Below are positions 9,704-20,907 of a stretch of 64,000 nucleotides of DNA, one piece after another. The number at the start of each line of letters is the position of its first letter. The first letter of the stretch is position 1. The notes beneath the pieces are model-generated. The model was not told the DNA's origin. It searched no databases and saw only the letters and a program-made list of their open reading frames with translations. Source of the stretch: Sideroxydans sp. (GTDB taxonomy: Bacteria > Pseudomonadota > Gammaproteobacteria > Burkholderiales > Gallionellaceae). Location: NCBI GenBank assembly GCA_024636935.1, contig JAGXGC010000007.1, positions 45,794-109,793 on the forward strand, given 5' to 3'. The position numbers were made by a program, and so were the translations under genes.

Positions 9704-12196
9704 ATGAGCGGATTGCGCATAAGGAAAGTGGCGGTACTGGGAGCGGGCGTCATGGGCGCGCAGATCGCTGCGCACATGGTCAATGCCAACGTCGAAACAT
9801 TGCTGTTCGAACTGCCTGCGAAGGAGGGCGATCCGAACGGCAATGTGAACAAGGCGCTGGCGGGGCTGAAGAAACTCGAACCCGCACCTATTTCATCACC
9901 TGCCCGCATCAGTTTTATCGAGCCTGCGAATTACGAGCAGCATCTGGACAAATTGCGTGAGTGTGACCTCATCATCGAGGCTATCGCCGAACGCATCGAT
10001 TGGAAGTCTGACCTATACCGCAAGGTGGCACCGTTCGTGAATGCGAACGCCATCTTCGCCACCAATACCTCCGGCCTGTCCATCAACACACTTGCCGAGG
10101 CGTTTCCCGAGAATCTGCGCCACCGCTTCTGTGGCATCCACTTTTTCAACCCGCCGCGCTACATGCATCTGGTCGAGCTGATCCCATGCAAGGGCACCGA
10201 TCTGCTCTTGCTGGATGACCTGGAGAAGTTCCTCGTCTCCACTTTGGGTAAGGGCGTGGTGCGTGCCAAAGACACGCCTAATTTTGTCGCCAACCGCATT
10301 GGCGTGTTCTCCATGCTTGCCACCAGGCACCATGCGGCGGCATTCAACCTCGGCTTCGATATGGTGGATGCGCTCACCGGGCGCTACCTTGGTCGTCCCA
10401 AGAGCGCCACCTTCCGTACGCTGGACGTGGTTGGACTGGACGTGTTCGCACATGTGGTCAATACGATGCGCGAGAACCTCACCGAAGATCCGTGGCACCA
10501 GCACTTCGAGCTGCCGGATTGGTTCCAATATCTAGTCGATCAAGGCTCGCTCGGACAGAAGAGTAAGCGCGGCATCTATCAGAAGATCGGTAAAGAGATA
10601 CATGTGCTGGATCTGCACACGCGCGAATACAAACTGTCCGATGCAAAAGTGGACGACGGCGTGAAATCCATTCTGCGCGAACGCGACTGGGCCAAGAAAC
10701 TGGCCGGCCTGCGCAACAGCCAGCATCCGCAGGCGCAGTTCCTGTGGTCTACCTTCCGCGATGTGTTCCACTACTGCGCGCTGAATCTTGAATCCATCGC
10801 CAACAACGCGCGCGATCTGGACTTTGCAGTGCGCTGGGGCTTTGGTTGGGATAGCGGGCCGTTCGAGATATGGCAGGCAGCGGGCTGGCAGCAAGTGGCA
10901 GGCTGGATCGCAGAAGACATCATCGCAGGCAAAGCCATGGCCGATAGTCCTCTTCCCGCCTGGGTCGTCGAATCGGGATGTGAGGGTGTGCACACCGCAC
11001 AGGGCTCTTACGCCCCAGCCACGCGTGAAATGCAACCGCGACCACAGATTTCCGTCTATCTGCGCCAAGCCTATCCAGACCACCTGCTGGGCGAAGTGCG
11101 TCACTACGGCGAGACCGTATTCGAAACCGACGAAGTGCGCATGTGGCACACCGGCGACGACATCGCCATCCTCAGTTTCAAGACCAAGATGCATACTGTC
11201 AGCAACGAAGTGTTGGACGGCATCCTGCGTGCAGTGGATGAAGCCGAGCAACATTTCTCAGCGCTCATCCTGTGGCAGACCGAAGCGCCATTCTCTGCCG
11301 GTGCCAACCTGCTGCAACTGATGCAAGGCGTGCAAGACACGCCCGACACCGGCATGTTCGGCAAGCTCAAGGGGGTGGTGAATCGCGTTAAATACACTGC
11401 GGCTGGCGGCGGTGGCGTGGGCGACATTCTCAATGCCGCCACCGGCAACGTGCCTAAGGTGGAAGAAGTCGTCGCCAAATTCCAGCAGACCTCGATGCGC
11501 CTCAAATACGCGCAAGTCCCCACCATTGCCGCAGTGGATGGTTTGGCGCTCGGTGGTGGTTGTGAATTCTCCATCCATTGTTCGCGCATCGTCGCCACGC
11601 TGGAAAGTTATATCGGCTTGGTCGAGGTCGGGGTCGGCTTGCTGCCCGCCGGTGGCGGCTGCAAGGAGATGGTGCAACGTGCTGCAGCCGAAGCGCAACG
11701 TTTCGCCAACGACAACCGCGTGGACATCTTCCCCTTTGTGCGCCGCTACTTCCAGATGATCGCCATGGGCGAAGTCGCCAAGAGCGCTGAGCTGGCAAGA
11801 GAGATGGGCTATCTGCGCCCCAGCGACCGCATTGTGATGAACAAATTTGAACTTTTGCACATCGCCAAACAAGAAGCCAAAGCACTCAACGCCACCGCCT
11901 ATCGTCCTCCGCTGCACCAGCGCCGGATCGCTGTCGCGGGGCGTACCGGCATCGCCACACTGAAAGCTGCCATGGTCAACATGCTGGAAGGACACTTCAT
12001 CTCCGAACACGATTACGACATCGGATGTCGCGTCGCTGACACCTTGTGTGGCGGTGATGTGGAAGCGGGTTCACTGGTGGACGAGGCCTGGCTGCTCGAC
12101 CTCGAGCGCAAACACTTCATGGAACTGCTCGCTACTGAGAAGACGCAGGCGCGCATCGAGCACATGTTGAAGAGCGGCAAGCCGTTGAGGAACTGA
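9704..12196 (+). CDS. 3-hydroxyacyl-CoA dehydrogenase / enoyl-CoA hydratase fusion
   Basis: VAVLGAGVMGAQIAAHMVNA Rossmann start and C-terminal crotonase LALGGGCEFSIHC. Confidence 0.92.
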   Translation: MSGLRIRKVAVLGAGVMGAQIAAHMVNANVETLLFELPAKEGDPNGNVNKALAGLKKLEPAPISSPARISFIEPANYEQHLDKLRECDLIIEAIAERIDWKSDLYRKVAPFVNANAIFATNTSGLSINTLAEAFPENLRHRFCGIHFFNPPRYMHLVELIPCKGTDLLLLDDLEKFLVSTLGKGVVRAKDTPNFVANRIGVFSMLATRHHAAAFNLGFDMVDALTGRYLGRPKSATFRTLDVVGLDVFAHVVNTMRENLTEDPWHQHFELPDWFQYLVDQGSLGQKSKRGIYQKIGKEIHVLDLHTREYKLSDAKVDDGVKSILRERDWAKKLAGLRNSQHPQAQFLWSTFRDVFHYCALNLESIANNARDLDFAVRWGFGWDSGPFEIWQAAGWQQVAGWIAEDIIAGKAMADSPLPAWVVESGCEGVHTAQGSYAPATREMQPRPQISVYLRQAYPDHLLGEVRHYGETVFETDEVRMWHTGDDIAILSFKTKMHTVSNEVLDGILRAVDEAEQHFSALILWQTEAPFSAGANLLQLMQGVQDTPDTGMFGKLKGVVNRVKYTAAGGGGVGDILNAATGNVPKVEEVVAKFQQTSMRLKYAQVPTIAAVDGLALGGGCEFSIHCSRIVATLESYIGLVEVGVGLLPAGGGCKEMVQRAAAEAQRFANDNRVDIFPFVRRYFQMIAMGEVAKSAELAREMGYLRPSDRIVMNKFELLHIAKQEAKALNATAYRPPLHQRRIAVAGRTGIATLKAAMVNMLEGHFISEHDYDIGCRVADTLCGGDVEAGSLVDEAWLLDLERKHFMELLATEKTQARIEHMLKSGKPLRN

Positions 12197-12343
12197 GCTT
12201 ATATTGTCGGCAATATTAGTCACTTCTAAAGCACCCCATCTTGTGCCGGATTGATTGTAGAATCCTGCGCCGGAATCGCACTGTTCGTACTAAATATAAA
12301 AATAAGCTGTACATTTCCAACGAACATTAAGGGTGAGACGCAA

Positions 12344-13171
12344 ATGACAAGACTCAGGGAGAGTTATGTAGGTTTGGTAGTGGCATTGGGCCTGGCTTCG
12401 GGCAGCGCCTTCGCAAGTGAGCACGGCAGCGAACACGGTCATGACGCACATGGCGCTATGGCTAAGGCAGAACTCTGCACCGGTTTCGGCCCGCAGACTC
12501 CGCGCGATATCGATAGCAAGAAGGGCGCCAATAAGGTGGCGTTCAAGATGGCACCTGCTGCGTCCGAGATGCATCTTTGCAACATCCACTTCCACGAGAA
12601 CGCTGAACACAAGGCCAAGGATTTCTCTATCTTCGCTGGTGAAGGCCACGAAGGTTACGGCAGCGGTTATCAGTGCAACATCAGCAAGAAGTTGAGCAAG
12701 GCTGAAATGGCTTGGCACGGTGATGGCGTTTGTAAGAGCTCTCACGGTGACCTGGTCCCCGGGGACACGATCGAAGTGCACTATGTTCACACAACGTGTG
12801 ACGTGCCCGGCGGTAAAGGCTTGGGTTCTTGCGTTTCCGCCAAGTGCGCGAACCCGGAGCTGCGTGTAGAGACTCAGGTTTACACGCTGGTTGCTGAAGG
12901 CGGCCTAGATTTCAATCAGATCCAATCTGCTGCTGCACTGCCAGCCGATACCGGTAAGCCGGTCGAGTTCATGGGTTCTACTACAGGCCCCAAGTACAAC
13001 GAAAGCGCTTGTTCCGAGTATCAGGTGACTTGGAGCGTGCGCCCGCAGTGCGCCAAGGTGAACATCAAGACCGTTGGCGAATGGTGCAAAGGCAACAAAT
13101 ATGAAGAGGACCACGCGCACGGTGTGCGTCAGCTGGTCAAGTCTCCAACACTGTTGTCCGAGATCAAGTAA
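12344..13171 (+). CDS. Delta-class carbonic anhydrase-like secreted protein
   Basis: Signal peptide, His-rich N-terminus, ELCTGFGPQTPRDI, MHLCNIHFHENAEHK metal-ligand motif. Confidence 0.72.
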   Translation: MTRLRESYVGLVVALGLASGSAFASEHGSEHGHDAHGAMAKAELCTGFGPQTPRDIDSKKGANKVAFKMAPAASEMHLCNIHFHENAEHKAKDFSIFAGEGHEGYGSGYQCNISKKLSKAEMAWHGDGVCKSSHGDLVPGDTIEVHYVHTTCDVPGGKGLGSCVSAKCANPELRVETQVYTLVAEGGLDFNQIQSAAALPADTGKPVEFMGSTTGPKYNESACSEYQVTWSVRPQCAKVNIKTVGEWCKGNKYEEDHAHGVRQLVKSPTLLSEIK

Positions 13172-13208
13172 TACCTGAATCAGCGGTGCGGCAACGTACC
13201 GTGGTTAA

Positions 13209-13245
13209 AACAAACGCCCCCTCCTGTGAGGGGGCGTTTGTTTTT
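13209..13245 (+). terminator. Rho-independent terminator
   Basis: CAAACGCCCCCTC-CTGT-GAGGGGGCGTTTG followed by TTTTT. Confidence 0.93.
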
Positions 13246-13329
13246 CTGCGCTTTGATTTACCCTGATGGTCGGCTGTCGTATGATGCATCAGACCCCCTG
13301 CATACCAACTTCATCCGAAGGAGCGAGCC

Positions 13330-14529
13330 ATGAGTAAGCAAGTTCAAGAAGCCTATATCGTTGCCGCCACGCGTACGGCGGTTGGTAAAGCGCCGCGCGG
13401 TATGTTCCGCAACACACGCCCCGATGATCTACTGGCGCATGTGCTGAAGAGCGCTTTGGCGCAGGCACCATCTCTTGACCCAGCCAGCATCGGAGATGTG
13501 ATCGTGGGCTGTGCGATGCCGGAGGCGGAGCAGGGTATGAACGTGGCGCGCATTGCCTTGCTGCTGGCTGGCATTCCGAACACGGTGCCGGGCATGACTA
13601 TCAATCGCTTCTGTTCTTCTGGTGTGCAGGCAGTGGCGATGGCGGCGGATCGCATCCGACTGGGTGAGGCCGATGTGATGCTGGCGGCAGGTGTGGAAAG
13701 CATGAGCATGGTGCCGATGATGGGTAACAAGGTGGCATTCAACCCGGCCATCTTCGAGCAGGACGAGCGCTATGGTATCGCCTACGGCATGGGGCTGACG
13801 GCGGAGAAGGTGGCCGAGCGCTGGAAGGTGCCACGCGAGGCGCAGGATGCTTTCGCTTTGCAAAGCCATCAGCGTGCAATGGCTGCGATCAAGAGCGGTG
13901 AATTCAACGATGAGATCACTCCTTTTGAATTGAGCGAGCATGTGCCGGATATGAACAGCCGCGACGTGAATGTGAAGACGCGCATAGTGTCTCAGGATGA
14001 AGGCCCGCGCGGTGATACGTCGCTGGAAGCATTGGGAAAACTGAGGACTGTGTTCGCGCAGAAGGGGTCGGTCACTGCGGGTAACAGTTCGCAAATGTCC
14101 GATGGGGCAGGTGCAGTGCTGCTGTGTTCGGAAGCAGCACTGAAGCGTTATAACCTGACGCCCATCGGAAAATTCATCGGTTTCAGCGTCGCCGGTGTGC
14201 CGCCCGAGATCATGGGTATCGGCCCGAAAGAAGCGATTCCCCGAGTGCTGAAACAAGTCGGGCTTTCGCTTGATGATATGAGTTGGATCGAGCTGAATGA
14301 AGCCTTCGCCGCACAATCGCTGGCAGTGATCGGCGATGTAGGTTTGAATCCCGAGATCGTTAATCCTTTGGGTGGTGCCATCGCCCTCGGCCATCCGCTG
14401 GGCGCGACCGGGGCGATCCGTACAGCGACGCTGCTGCATGGTCTGCGTCGCCGCAAGCAGAAGTACGGCATGGTGACGATGTGTATCGGCACGGGCATGG
14501 GGGCCGCTGGCGTGTTTGAGGCACTATGA
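13330..14529 (+). CDS. Acetyl-CoA C-acyltransferase (thiolase, FadA-like)
   Basis: NRFCSSGVQAVAMAADRI, NPLGGAIALGHPLGATGAIR, CIGTGMGAAGVFE. Confidence 0.93.
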   Translation: MSKQVQEAYIVAATRTAVGKAPRGMFRNTRPDDLLAHVLKSALAQAPSLDPASIGDVIVGCAMPEAEQGMNVARIALLLAGIPNTVPGMTINRFCSSGVQAVAMAADRIRLGEADVMLAAGVESMSMVPMMGNKVAFNPAIFEQDERYGIAYGMGLTAEKVAERWKVPREAQDAFALQSHQRAMAAIKSGEFNDEITPFELSEHVPDMNSRDVNVKTRIVSQDEGPRGDTSLEALGKLRTVFAQKGSVTAGNSSQMSDGAGAVLLCSEAALKRYNLTPIGKFIGFSVAGVPPEIMGIGPKEAIPRVLKQVGLSLDDMSWIELNEAFAAQSLAVIGDVGLNPEIVNPLGGAIALGHPLGATGAIRTATLLHGLRRRKQKYGMVTMCIGTGMGAAGVFEAL

Positions 14530-14557
14530 TTCAGCTCGATAGATCGAAAGGATGTAG

Positions 14558-15121
14558 ATGAAAAAGTTTCTGATGGCTGTGATGCTGAGTGCGATGAGTA
14601 TGTCCGTTATGGCGCTGGATGTCGCAGGTGTGAAGATAAGTGATACGGTGCAAGTTGGTACGCAGACGCTGGTGTTGAACGGTGCGGGTGTCCGTGCTAA
14701 ATGGTTCTTCAAGGTCTATGTTGGCGCACTATATTTGGGGCAAAAGCAAACGTCTGCAGATATGATCATTGCGGAGGAGCGTTCGCATCGCATCGCGCTT
14801 TACATGCTGCGTGACCTGAGCAACAAAAAATTATACGGGGCATTCAACGAGGCCATTCAGGCGAATCACAATGGTGCGGAGCTAAAGGCGTTGGGTGGAC
14901 AACTCAAGCAGATGGCGTCGATCTTCGACGCCATTGGAGAGGCAAAGCAGGGAGATGTGATCACGCTCGATTATCTTCCGGCCACCGGCACTCAGATCAG
15001 TATCAATGGCAAGGTTCACGGCGATATCGCAGGTGCGGCATTCAATCGTGCATTACTGAAGATATGGCTGGGCAGCAAGCCTGCGCAGGATGATCTGAAG
15101 AAGGCGATGCTGGGTGGTTGA
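14558..15121 (+). CDS. Chalcone isomerase-like family secreted protein
   Basis: Signal peptide and LVLNGAGVRAKWFFKVYVGALYL. Confidence 0.8.
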   Translation: MKKFLMAVMLSAMSMSVMALDVAGVKISDTVQVGTQTLVLNGAGVRAKWFFKVYVGALYLGQKQTSADMIIAEERSHRIALYMLRDLSNKKLYGAFNEAIQANHNGAELKALGGQLKQMASIFDAIGEAKQGDVITLDYLPATGTQISINGKVHGDIAGAAFNRALLKIWLGSKPAQDDLKKAMLGG

Positions 15122-16355
15122 GGTGGCACAGTCGAACGAGGCTAGAGATCATTTCGATGTTGATCAAGATTTCATCGCCCACCTGAATGGTGAATGTCTG
15201 CCCTGGGCTGGGATGGACGGCGCAGCGCTGCGGCGGGAACTGGAGGCACAGGGAGAAGACTGGTATGCGCTGGTAAGCGAGCGTTGTCCGCACCTGTTTG
15301 CCGAGGCGCCAGTGTTCATCAGCGATCTGCAGTTGCAGCAAATGCAGCAAGTTATCTCTGCTGCTGAACTGGCATTGGGCGCATCGGATAGCGATGCACC
15401 GCTTGGTGTTTTCTATGGCTATGACTTTCATCTGAATGAGCAGGGCGCACACCTGATCGAGATCAACACCAATGCCGGAGGCGCATTCCTAAATGCAGTG
15501 CTCATTGGCAGCCAGCGTGATATGAATCTGTACGGTGATGCAGTGAGCGAGGCGAATCTGGAGCAGGTTTTTCTCGATATGTTTCTTGACGAATGGAAAC
15601 GGGTGCGCGGTGAAGCAGCATTGCAGACCATTGCAATCGTGGATGAACAGCCTGCAGCGCAATATCTCTATCCTGAATTCCTGCTGGCGCAGAAGATGTT
15701 TGAACGTGCCGGTTTCGTTGCTTGCATCGCCGATCCGGCGCAACTGGAAGCACGCGATGATGGCCTGTATCACGCGGGTAAACGCATCGACCTTATTTAC
15801 AACCGGCTCACCGATTTTGATCTGTCTGATCATGCGCACTTGCGCAGCGCATCCGAGCAAGGGCAGGTGGTATTGACCCCTGGGCCCACACATCATGCGA
15901 AATATGCGGACAAGCGCAAGCTGGTAAGTTTGACTGATGCTGAAGGGTTGCGGGCAGCGGGGATGAGGAAGGATGTCGTTGAGGTGTTGCAGCGGGGTAT
16001 TCCGAAAACCGAGATGGTTCGTGCAGAAGATGCGGATCGTTGGTGGTCGGTACGCAAGGAATGGTTCTTCAAGCCGGTGAGTGGCTATGGCAGCAAAGGT
16101 GCTTATCGCGGAGACAAGATGACCAAGCGCGTGTTCGAGGAGGTGATGCAAGCGCAGTACATCGCGCAGCGGTTGGCAATGCCGGGCGAACGCAAAGTGT
16201 GTTTGGGTGATGCATCTCAGATGTTGAAATTTGACGTGCGTTGCTATGTCTATGCCGGACGTATCCAGATGATCGCTGCGCGACTATACCAGGGGCAGAC
16301 CACCAATTTCCGTACCGCGGGCGGCGGTTTTGCGCTGGTTCGTGTTGTGTCCTGA
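15114..16355 (+). CDS. ATP-grasp-like protein of unknown function
   Basis: EINTNAGGAFLNA, FFKPVSGYGSKGAYRGDKMTKRVF, LKFDVRCYVYAGRIQMIAARLYQGQTTNFRT. Confidence 0.6.
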   Translation: MVEVAQSNEARDHFDVDQDFIAHLNGECLPWAGMDGAALRRELEAQGEDWYALVSERCPHLFAEAPVFISDLQLQQMQQVISAAELALGASDSDAPLGVFYGYDFHLNEQGAHLIEINTNAGGAFLNAVLIGSQRDMNLYGDAVSEANLEQVFLDMFLDEWKRVRGEAALQTIAIVDEQPAAQYLYPEFLLAQKMFERAGFVACIADPAQLEARDDGLYHAGKRIDLIYNRLTDFDLSDHAHLRSASEQGQVVLTPGPTHHAKYADKRKLVSLTDAEGLRAAGMRKDVVEVLQRGIPKTEMVRAEDADRWWSVRKEWFFKPVSGYGSKGAYRGDKMTKRVFEEVMQAQYIAQRLAMPGERKVCLGDASQMLKFDVRCYVYAGRIQMIAARLYQGQTTNFRTAGGGFALVRVVS

Positions 16356-16370
16356 TGCATTCTGGAAATG

Positions 16371-16405
16371 TATATAGGCCGATATATAGGCCATTTGGCA
16401 TATTG
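16371..16405 (+). repeat. Copy A of dispersed TATAGGCC...GGCATATTG element
   Basis: TATATAGGCCGATATATAGGCCATTTGGCATATTG. Confidence 0.7.
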
Positions 16406-16473
16406 TTTCTCAGTTCGCCCGCGGCGCAGAATGACTTGGAAATTCGGGTCTTTATGCAGGAGGGTAAGTCATC

Positions 16474-16884
16474 ATGAAACTGATCGACGATCTGGTGCGG
16501 CCTAAGTCCGTTCCGCTAGTGCGATTCAACGGCATCCGCGCCATACAAGAGCATATCAATCAACGCTCTCAGGTTGAAGCCTATGTTCAAGGCTACTCGT
16601 CTATCAAACCGGAGTTGACGGAGGGATGTTGCAAAGGATGCACGCTTGGAGAGTGGCTGCATGGTGAGGGCGCAAGGTATTTCTCGGATGTGATTCTGCT
16701 GAATGAACTGCAAGAGAGTTGTTATGAGTTTCACGAAGCAGCCTCCCAAGCTGTGTTGCTGGTCGATCTTGGCAAGCGTGAAGCTGCCATAACTATAGTA
16801 CGTGGCAGTCGCTTGTTCAAGGATGCCTCGGATCGTTATCAATCCAATCTTGCCAAGCTGCATCTGGCATTCGAGATGTACTAA
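16474..16884 (+). CDS. Stand-alone CZB-like (chemoreceptor zinc-binding) domain protein
   Basis: CTLGEWLHGEGARYFSD...ESCYEFHEAASQAV resembles C/H/H/H CZB pattern. Confidence 0.65.
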   Translation: MKLIDDLVRPKSVPLVRFNGIRAIQEHINQRSQVEAYVQGYSSIKPELTEGCCKGCTLGEWLHGEGARYFSDVILLNELQESCYEFHEAASQAVLLVDLGKREAAITIVRGSRLFKDASDRYQSNLAKLHLAFEMY

Positions 16885-17043
16885 GCAATCATCCCAGCCT
16901 TATTGGATCGCCCTTGCGGACATCCTGATGTTAAGTCCGTCTGACGCTGCTTTCGTTTCCAGCTGTGTGGAAAATTCATCGCATCCGGCAGGGCATTAGC
17001 CACGCATGGGGAGGCGGTGAGCCTCGCCATGCAACATCACGCT

Positions 17044-19134
17044 CTAATCCCCTGCGTTGTCCGACATCCCGCACTTGGTCAGCGGATAGCCTGCCTTGCG
17101 CAATTCGACTGCCGATTTGGCCAGATCTTCAGCGGAGGCCTTTGCTTCTGCCGAGGAACTGGTGTTGTGCTCCACCAGTGCCGTGATGCGCTCCAGACTT
17201 TCGGCCACCTGCTTACCTGCCGCGGTCTGGTCGCTGGAAGCCTTGGCGATATGGTCGACGCGCGAGGCGACATTGACCGAGGCACTCATGATCTCCTTCA
17301 GGCCATCTCCGTTCTTGCGGATCAGGTCTATGCTCTGCGCCACTTTGCTGACGGAACGTTCCATGGAAGTCACTGCAGTGTCGGAGATGGAAGTGATCTC
17401 GCCGATGTTGCGGGTGATGTCGGTGGTGCTGTTGGCGGTGCGTTCTGCCAACTTGCGCACCTCGTCAGCGACTACGGCGAAACCACGTCCCTGTTCGCCT
17501 GCACGTGCCGCTTCGATGGCTGCGTTCAGTGCCAATAGGTTGGTCTGGTCGGCGATCTCCTTGATGGTGTCGGCGATGATGCCGATGCGCTGGATGGCCT
17601 GACCCAGATCAGAGATGGTCTTGCTGGAGGATTGAACCGTGCTGGCGACCTCGCCGGTTGCTTCGATGCTCAGCTCCATGTTGCGATTGTTCTCTTCCAC
17701 AATGCGCTGCATGGCTGTGGCATCCTTCAGGGAATCGTTCGCCATGTGAGAGACTTCCTCGACCGATTGGCTGAATTGCTCCATGGTGCGTGATATCTGC
17801 TGGATGTTGTCACGTTCGTTCATGGCATTGTCAGCCACGGTGCTCACTCGTTGATCCATGTCGGCGATGCGGCCTTGTATCTTCTTCACCGGAGTGACGA
17901 TCTCGTCCACAGTGGTGCGTAGATAGGTTTGCATTGTCTGAATCTCACACAGCAATTGCCCCATTTCATCACGCGTGGAGATGTCGAGCTGTCCATCTAG
18001 GTTGCCTTCCATGATATTGCGGAACTCGCTGCGCACTGCTGCAGCCGGTGTGCGCACATATCGTTTTACGCAAAAGCCGATGAAGAAGTAGAGAAATACA
18101 TGCAGCGCGACCTGTCCAAGTAGAGTCTGCATCTCCATATGGTTGATGCGTGCGTAGTCAGGGGAGAGGTCGATCATCACATCCGATGCCCCGAGTATCG
18201 TTCCCTCTGCAGTCTGATGACAGCCGGTACAATCGGTGCCGTGAAAATCCTTGCTGGCAGCATACGGGGTGATCACGCGCAGGAAGGGCTTTCCTTTATC
18301 GTCCTTGCCGTAATTGATGCTGGCCTTCTTGCTTTCAATCACCTGTCGTTGGGCATCATCTTTGATATGTTCTTCTGGTAGACCTGCACCGTAGAGATCG
18401 ACAACTGCCTGAGTGCGAACCATTTGTACCGATTTGATATTGATGCCTGTACTGATCTTGTGAAGGAGCAGTTTGCGATTCTCTTCTTCGCTGATCTGTC
18501 CGGTCACCATCAACAGATTGGCCCCATCGATGATCTCGTTCGCGACTTGCGCCCCTTTTTCTTCAGCCAGAATCCTGGATTCTTCGCGCAGGTTGGAGGA
18601 GACGAATATCTGCGCACCAGCCAGCACGACCACTAGTGACATCTGGATCAGAAACTGTAGTTTGGAGGTGAGAGACCAGTTCTTGAATTTGTAACGCTCG
18701 TAAGCCGAGACGATCTCTTGTTTGTTGTCGCGCAGCGTCGCATACAGTGCCTCGGAGGCAGCAACGTCACTTCTGGAAGGTGGGCGGCGAACCGAGACAT
18801 AGCCTGTAATGACACCATTCTCGATAATGGGGGCGACAGTGGCATGCACCCAGTAGTGGTCGCCATTCTTGCAGCGGTTCTTGACGAATCCGCGCCAAGG
18901 GTGCTCGCCCTTAAGTGTATCCCAAAGCCACTTGAAAGCCTGCGGCGGCATATCGGGATGGCGCACGATGTTATGGCTCTTGCCGATCAGATCTTCTCTT
19001 GAATAGCCGGAGATGTGCACGAAGGCGTCGTTCACATAGGTGATGATGCCCTTGGTGTCTGTCTTGGAAATGAGAACTGTTCCTGCTGGGAATGGTTCTT
19101 CTTTTTGCGAGACGTACGAATTCTTATTTTGCAT
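17044..19134 (-). CDS. PAS-containing methyl-accepting chemotaxis protein with c-type heme-binding motif
   Basis: PAS ([39 protein letters not shown]), CTGCH in periplasmic region, MCP hairpin [43 protein letters not shown]. Confidence 0.92.
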   Translation of the reverse strand: MQNKNSYVSQKEEPFPAGTVLISKTDTKGIITYVNDAFVHISGYSREDLIGKSHNIVRHPDMPPQAFKWLWDTLKGEHPWRGFVKNRCKNGDHYWVHATVAPIIENGVITGYVSVRRPPSRSDVAASEALYATLRDNKQEIVSAYERYKFKNWSLTSKLQFLIQMSLVVVLAGAQIFVSSNLREESRILAEEKGAQVANEIIDGANLLMVTGQISEEENRKLLLHKISTGINIKSVQMVRTQAVVDLYGAGLPEEHIKDDAQRQVIESKKASINYGKDDKGKPFLRVITPYAASKDFHGTDCTGCHQTAEGTILGASDVMIDLSPDYARINHMEMQTLLGQVALHVFLYFFIGFCVKRYVRTPAAAVRSEFRNIMEGNLDGQLDISTRDEMGQLLCEIQTMQTYLRTTVDEIVTPVKKIQGRIADMDQRVSTVADNAMNERDNIQQISRTMEQFSQSVEEVSHMANDSLKDATAMQRIVEENNRNMELSIEATGEVASTVQSSSKTISDLGQAIQRIGIIADTIKEIADQTNLLALNAAIEAARAGEQGRGFAVVADEVRKLAERTANSTTDITRNIGEITSISDTAVTSMERSVSKVAQSIDLIRKNGDGLKEIMSASVNVASRVDHIAKASSDQTAAGKQVAESLERITALVEHNTSSSAEAKASAEDLAKSAVELRKAGYPLTKCGMSDNAGD

Positions 19135-19223
19135 GCTGTATCTCCCCCCTGAAGTCTAGCGTTGTAGAGCCACTATCGGCCAGAATCCCCTAAAGTTTAG
19201 GGATATTCAGGTGTGGCAGCTTC

Positions 19224-20216
19224 TCAACCCAGCAAATGTGTCACATGCGAACGTTCTTCCATCAGCTCTTTATGGCTGTCCATCATGTGTTTACGCCCCA
19301 GTTCTGTGATGGGCAAGCCTTGCACGATCTCGTAGTGGCCATTGCGACAAGTGACCGGAAAACCGTACATAACGCCCTCGGGAATGCCGTAACTGCCATC
19401 AGATGGCACGCTCATGGTAACCCAGTCGTTGTGGTGCGAGCGCAGCAGCCAGTCGTGCATATGGCTGATGGCTGCGTTCGCTGCACTGGCTGCACTGGAT
19501 AGGCCGCGAGCCTCGATTACGGCAGCGCCCCGTTTCTGCACCGTTGGTATGAAATCGCTTTCGATCCAGTCTTCCCAGTTGTTCTGTTTTAGCACCTCGA
19601 CTACATTGCGGCCGCGAATTTCCGCATGTGACAGATCGGGGTATTGCGTGCCGGAGTGATTGCCCCATACCACCATCTTCTTAATGTCTTGTATGGGCTG
19701 AAATAGTTTCAGCGACACTTGGGTGATGGCGCGGTTGTGATCGAGACGCATCATGGCGGTGAAGTTTCGCGGATCAAGGTCGGGTGCGTTCTTCATGGCG
19801 ATCAGTGCATTGGTGTTGGCTGGGTTACCAACTACCAGCACCTTCACATGCCGCGCGGCGACCTCATTCAGAATGCGTCCCTGTTCGGTGAAGATGGCGC
19901 CGTTGGCTTCCAGTAGGTCTTTGCGCTCCATGCCTTTACTGCGCGGACGGGCGCCGACCATCAGTACCACTTCGGTGTCGCGAAAAGCTACGCGTGCATC
20001 GTCGGTGGTGATGATTTGTTGCAGCATGGGGAAAGCACAGTCTTCCAGCTCCATCGCCACACCGCGCAGCGCCTGTTGCGCAGGCGTGATATCCAGCAAT
20101 TGCAGGATGACGGGTTGCTCCCGTCCCAGCATGTCGCCGTTCGCGATGCGGAACAGCATGTTGTAACCGATCTGACCTGCAGCTCCAGTGATGGTGATAC
20201 GGACGGGCGCTTTCAT
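19224..20216 (-). CDS. mdh: Malate dehydrogenase
   Basis: [45 protein letters not shown]. Confidence 0.95.
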   Translation of the reverse strand: MKAPVRITITGAAGQIGYNMLFRIANGDMLGREQPVILQLLDITPAQQALRGVAMELEDCAFPMLQQIITTDDARVAFRDTEVVLMVGARPRSKGMERKDLLEANGAIFTEQGRILNEVAARHVKVLVVGNPANTNALIAMKNAPDLDPRNFTAMMRLDHNRAITQVSLKLFQPIQDIKKMVVWGNHSGTQYPDLSHAEIRGRNVVEVLKQNNWEDWIESDFIPTVQKRGAAVIEARGLSSAASAANAAISHMHDWLLRSHHNDWVTMSVPSDGSYGIPEGVMYGFPVTCRNGHYEIVQGLPITELGRKHMMDSHKELMEERSHVTHLLG

Positions 20217-20532
20217 GGTTGCCTCCTGCGGGGTGGGTGTGGCGGCATTTTGCCAGTGTTGCGGGTTCAGCGGAAGAAACCTTTAGAGCGTGTCAGCGAA
20301 ATTAGGGAAGTAGTGTGCCAATCGCTAAATTTTTTATATTGATTATTGGGAGGGGGCAGTGAGGCCGTGCTTCGCGCTCAAAGTAAAGGAATAGCAAGGT
20401 TGAATGAGTATTATTTTTAGGTGTGATCCACGACACGTGCGCATGCGGAATCGAGGAATTATTTGCAGTGATACTAAAGCGGACACATCGGGTGTAAGAT
20501 TGCCTCAGTCGATTTTGGTAGTGGAAAAGGAT

Positions 20533-20907
20533 ATGAACAAGACACGCCCCAAACATCTTGCACTTCACAAAATCAAGTTGCCGTTACCCGGCTACATCTC
20601 CATATTGCACCGTATCTCCGGTGTCATTCTGTTTCTGGCCTTGCCGCTGTTGCTTGCTTTTCTCGATCAGAGTTTGCGCTCCATCGAGACTTTTACCAAT
20701 CTTACAGAGCATCTGAACCATCCGGTCACCAAGCTGTTGCTGCTTGGATTGCTGTGGGCCTTTTTGCACCATTTCTTTGCGGGGCTGCGCTATCTGGCGA
20801 TTGATCTGCATCTGGTGCATGGCTTGTCCGGCGCGCGCGCCAGTAGTCGTTGGGTTTTGGTGGTGAGTCTGGCATTGACCCTCGTTTTAGGAGCGAAGCT
20901 ATGGTGA
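20533..20907 (+). CDS. sdhC: Succinate dehydrogenase cytochrome b556 subunit
   Basis: SILHRISGVILF; operon context. Confidence 0.92.
   Translation: MNKTRPKHLALHKIKLPLPGYISILHRISGVILFLALPLLLAFLDQSLRSIETFTNLTEHLNHPVTKLLLLGLLWAFLHHFFAGLRYLAIDLHLVHGLSGARASSRWVLVVSLALTLVLGAKLW

Noticed and set aside
13429-14439. 336-aa antisense ORF opposite the thiolase gene
   Set aside because: Shadow ORF of a well-supported gene; low-complexity His/Arg/Gln-rich translation with no family features
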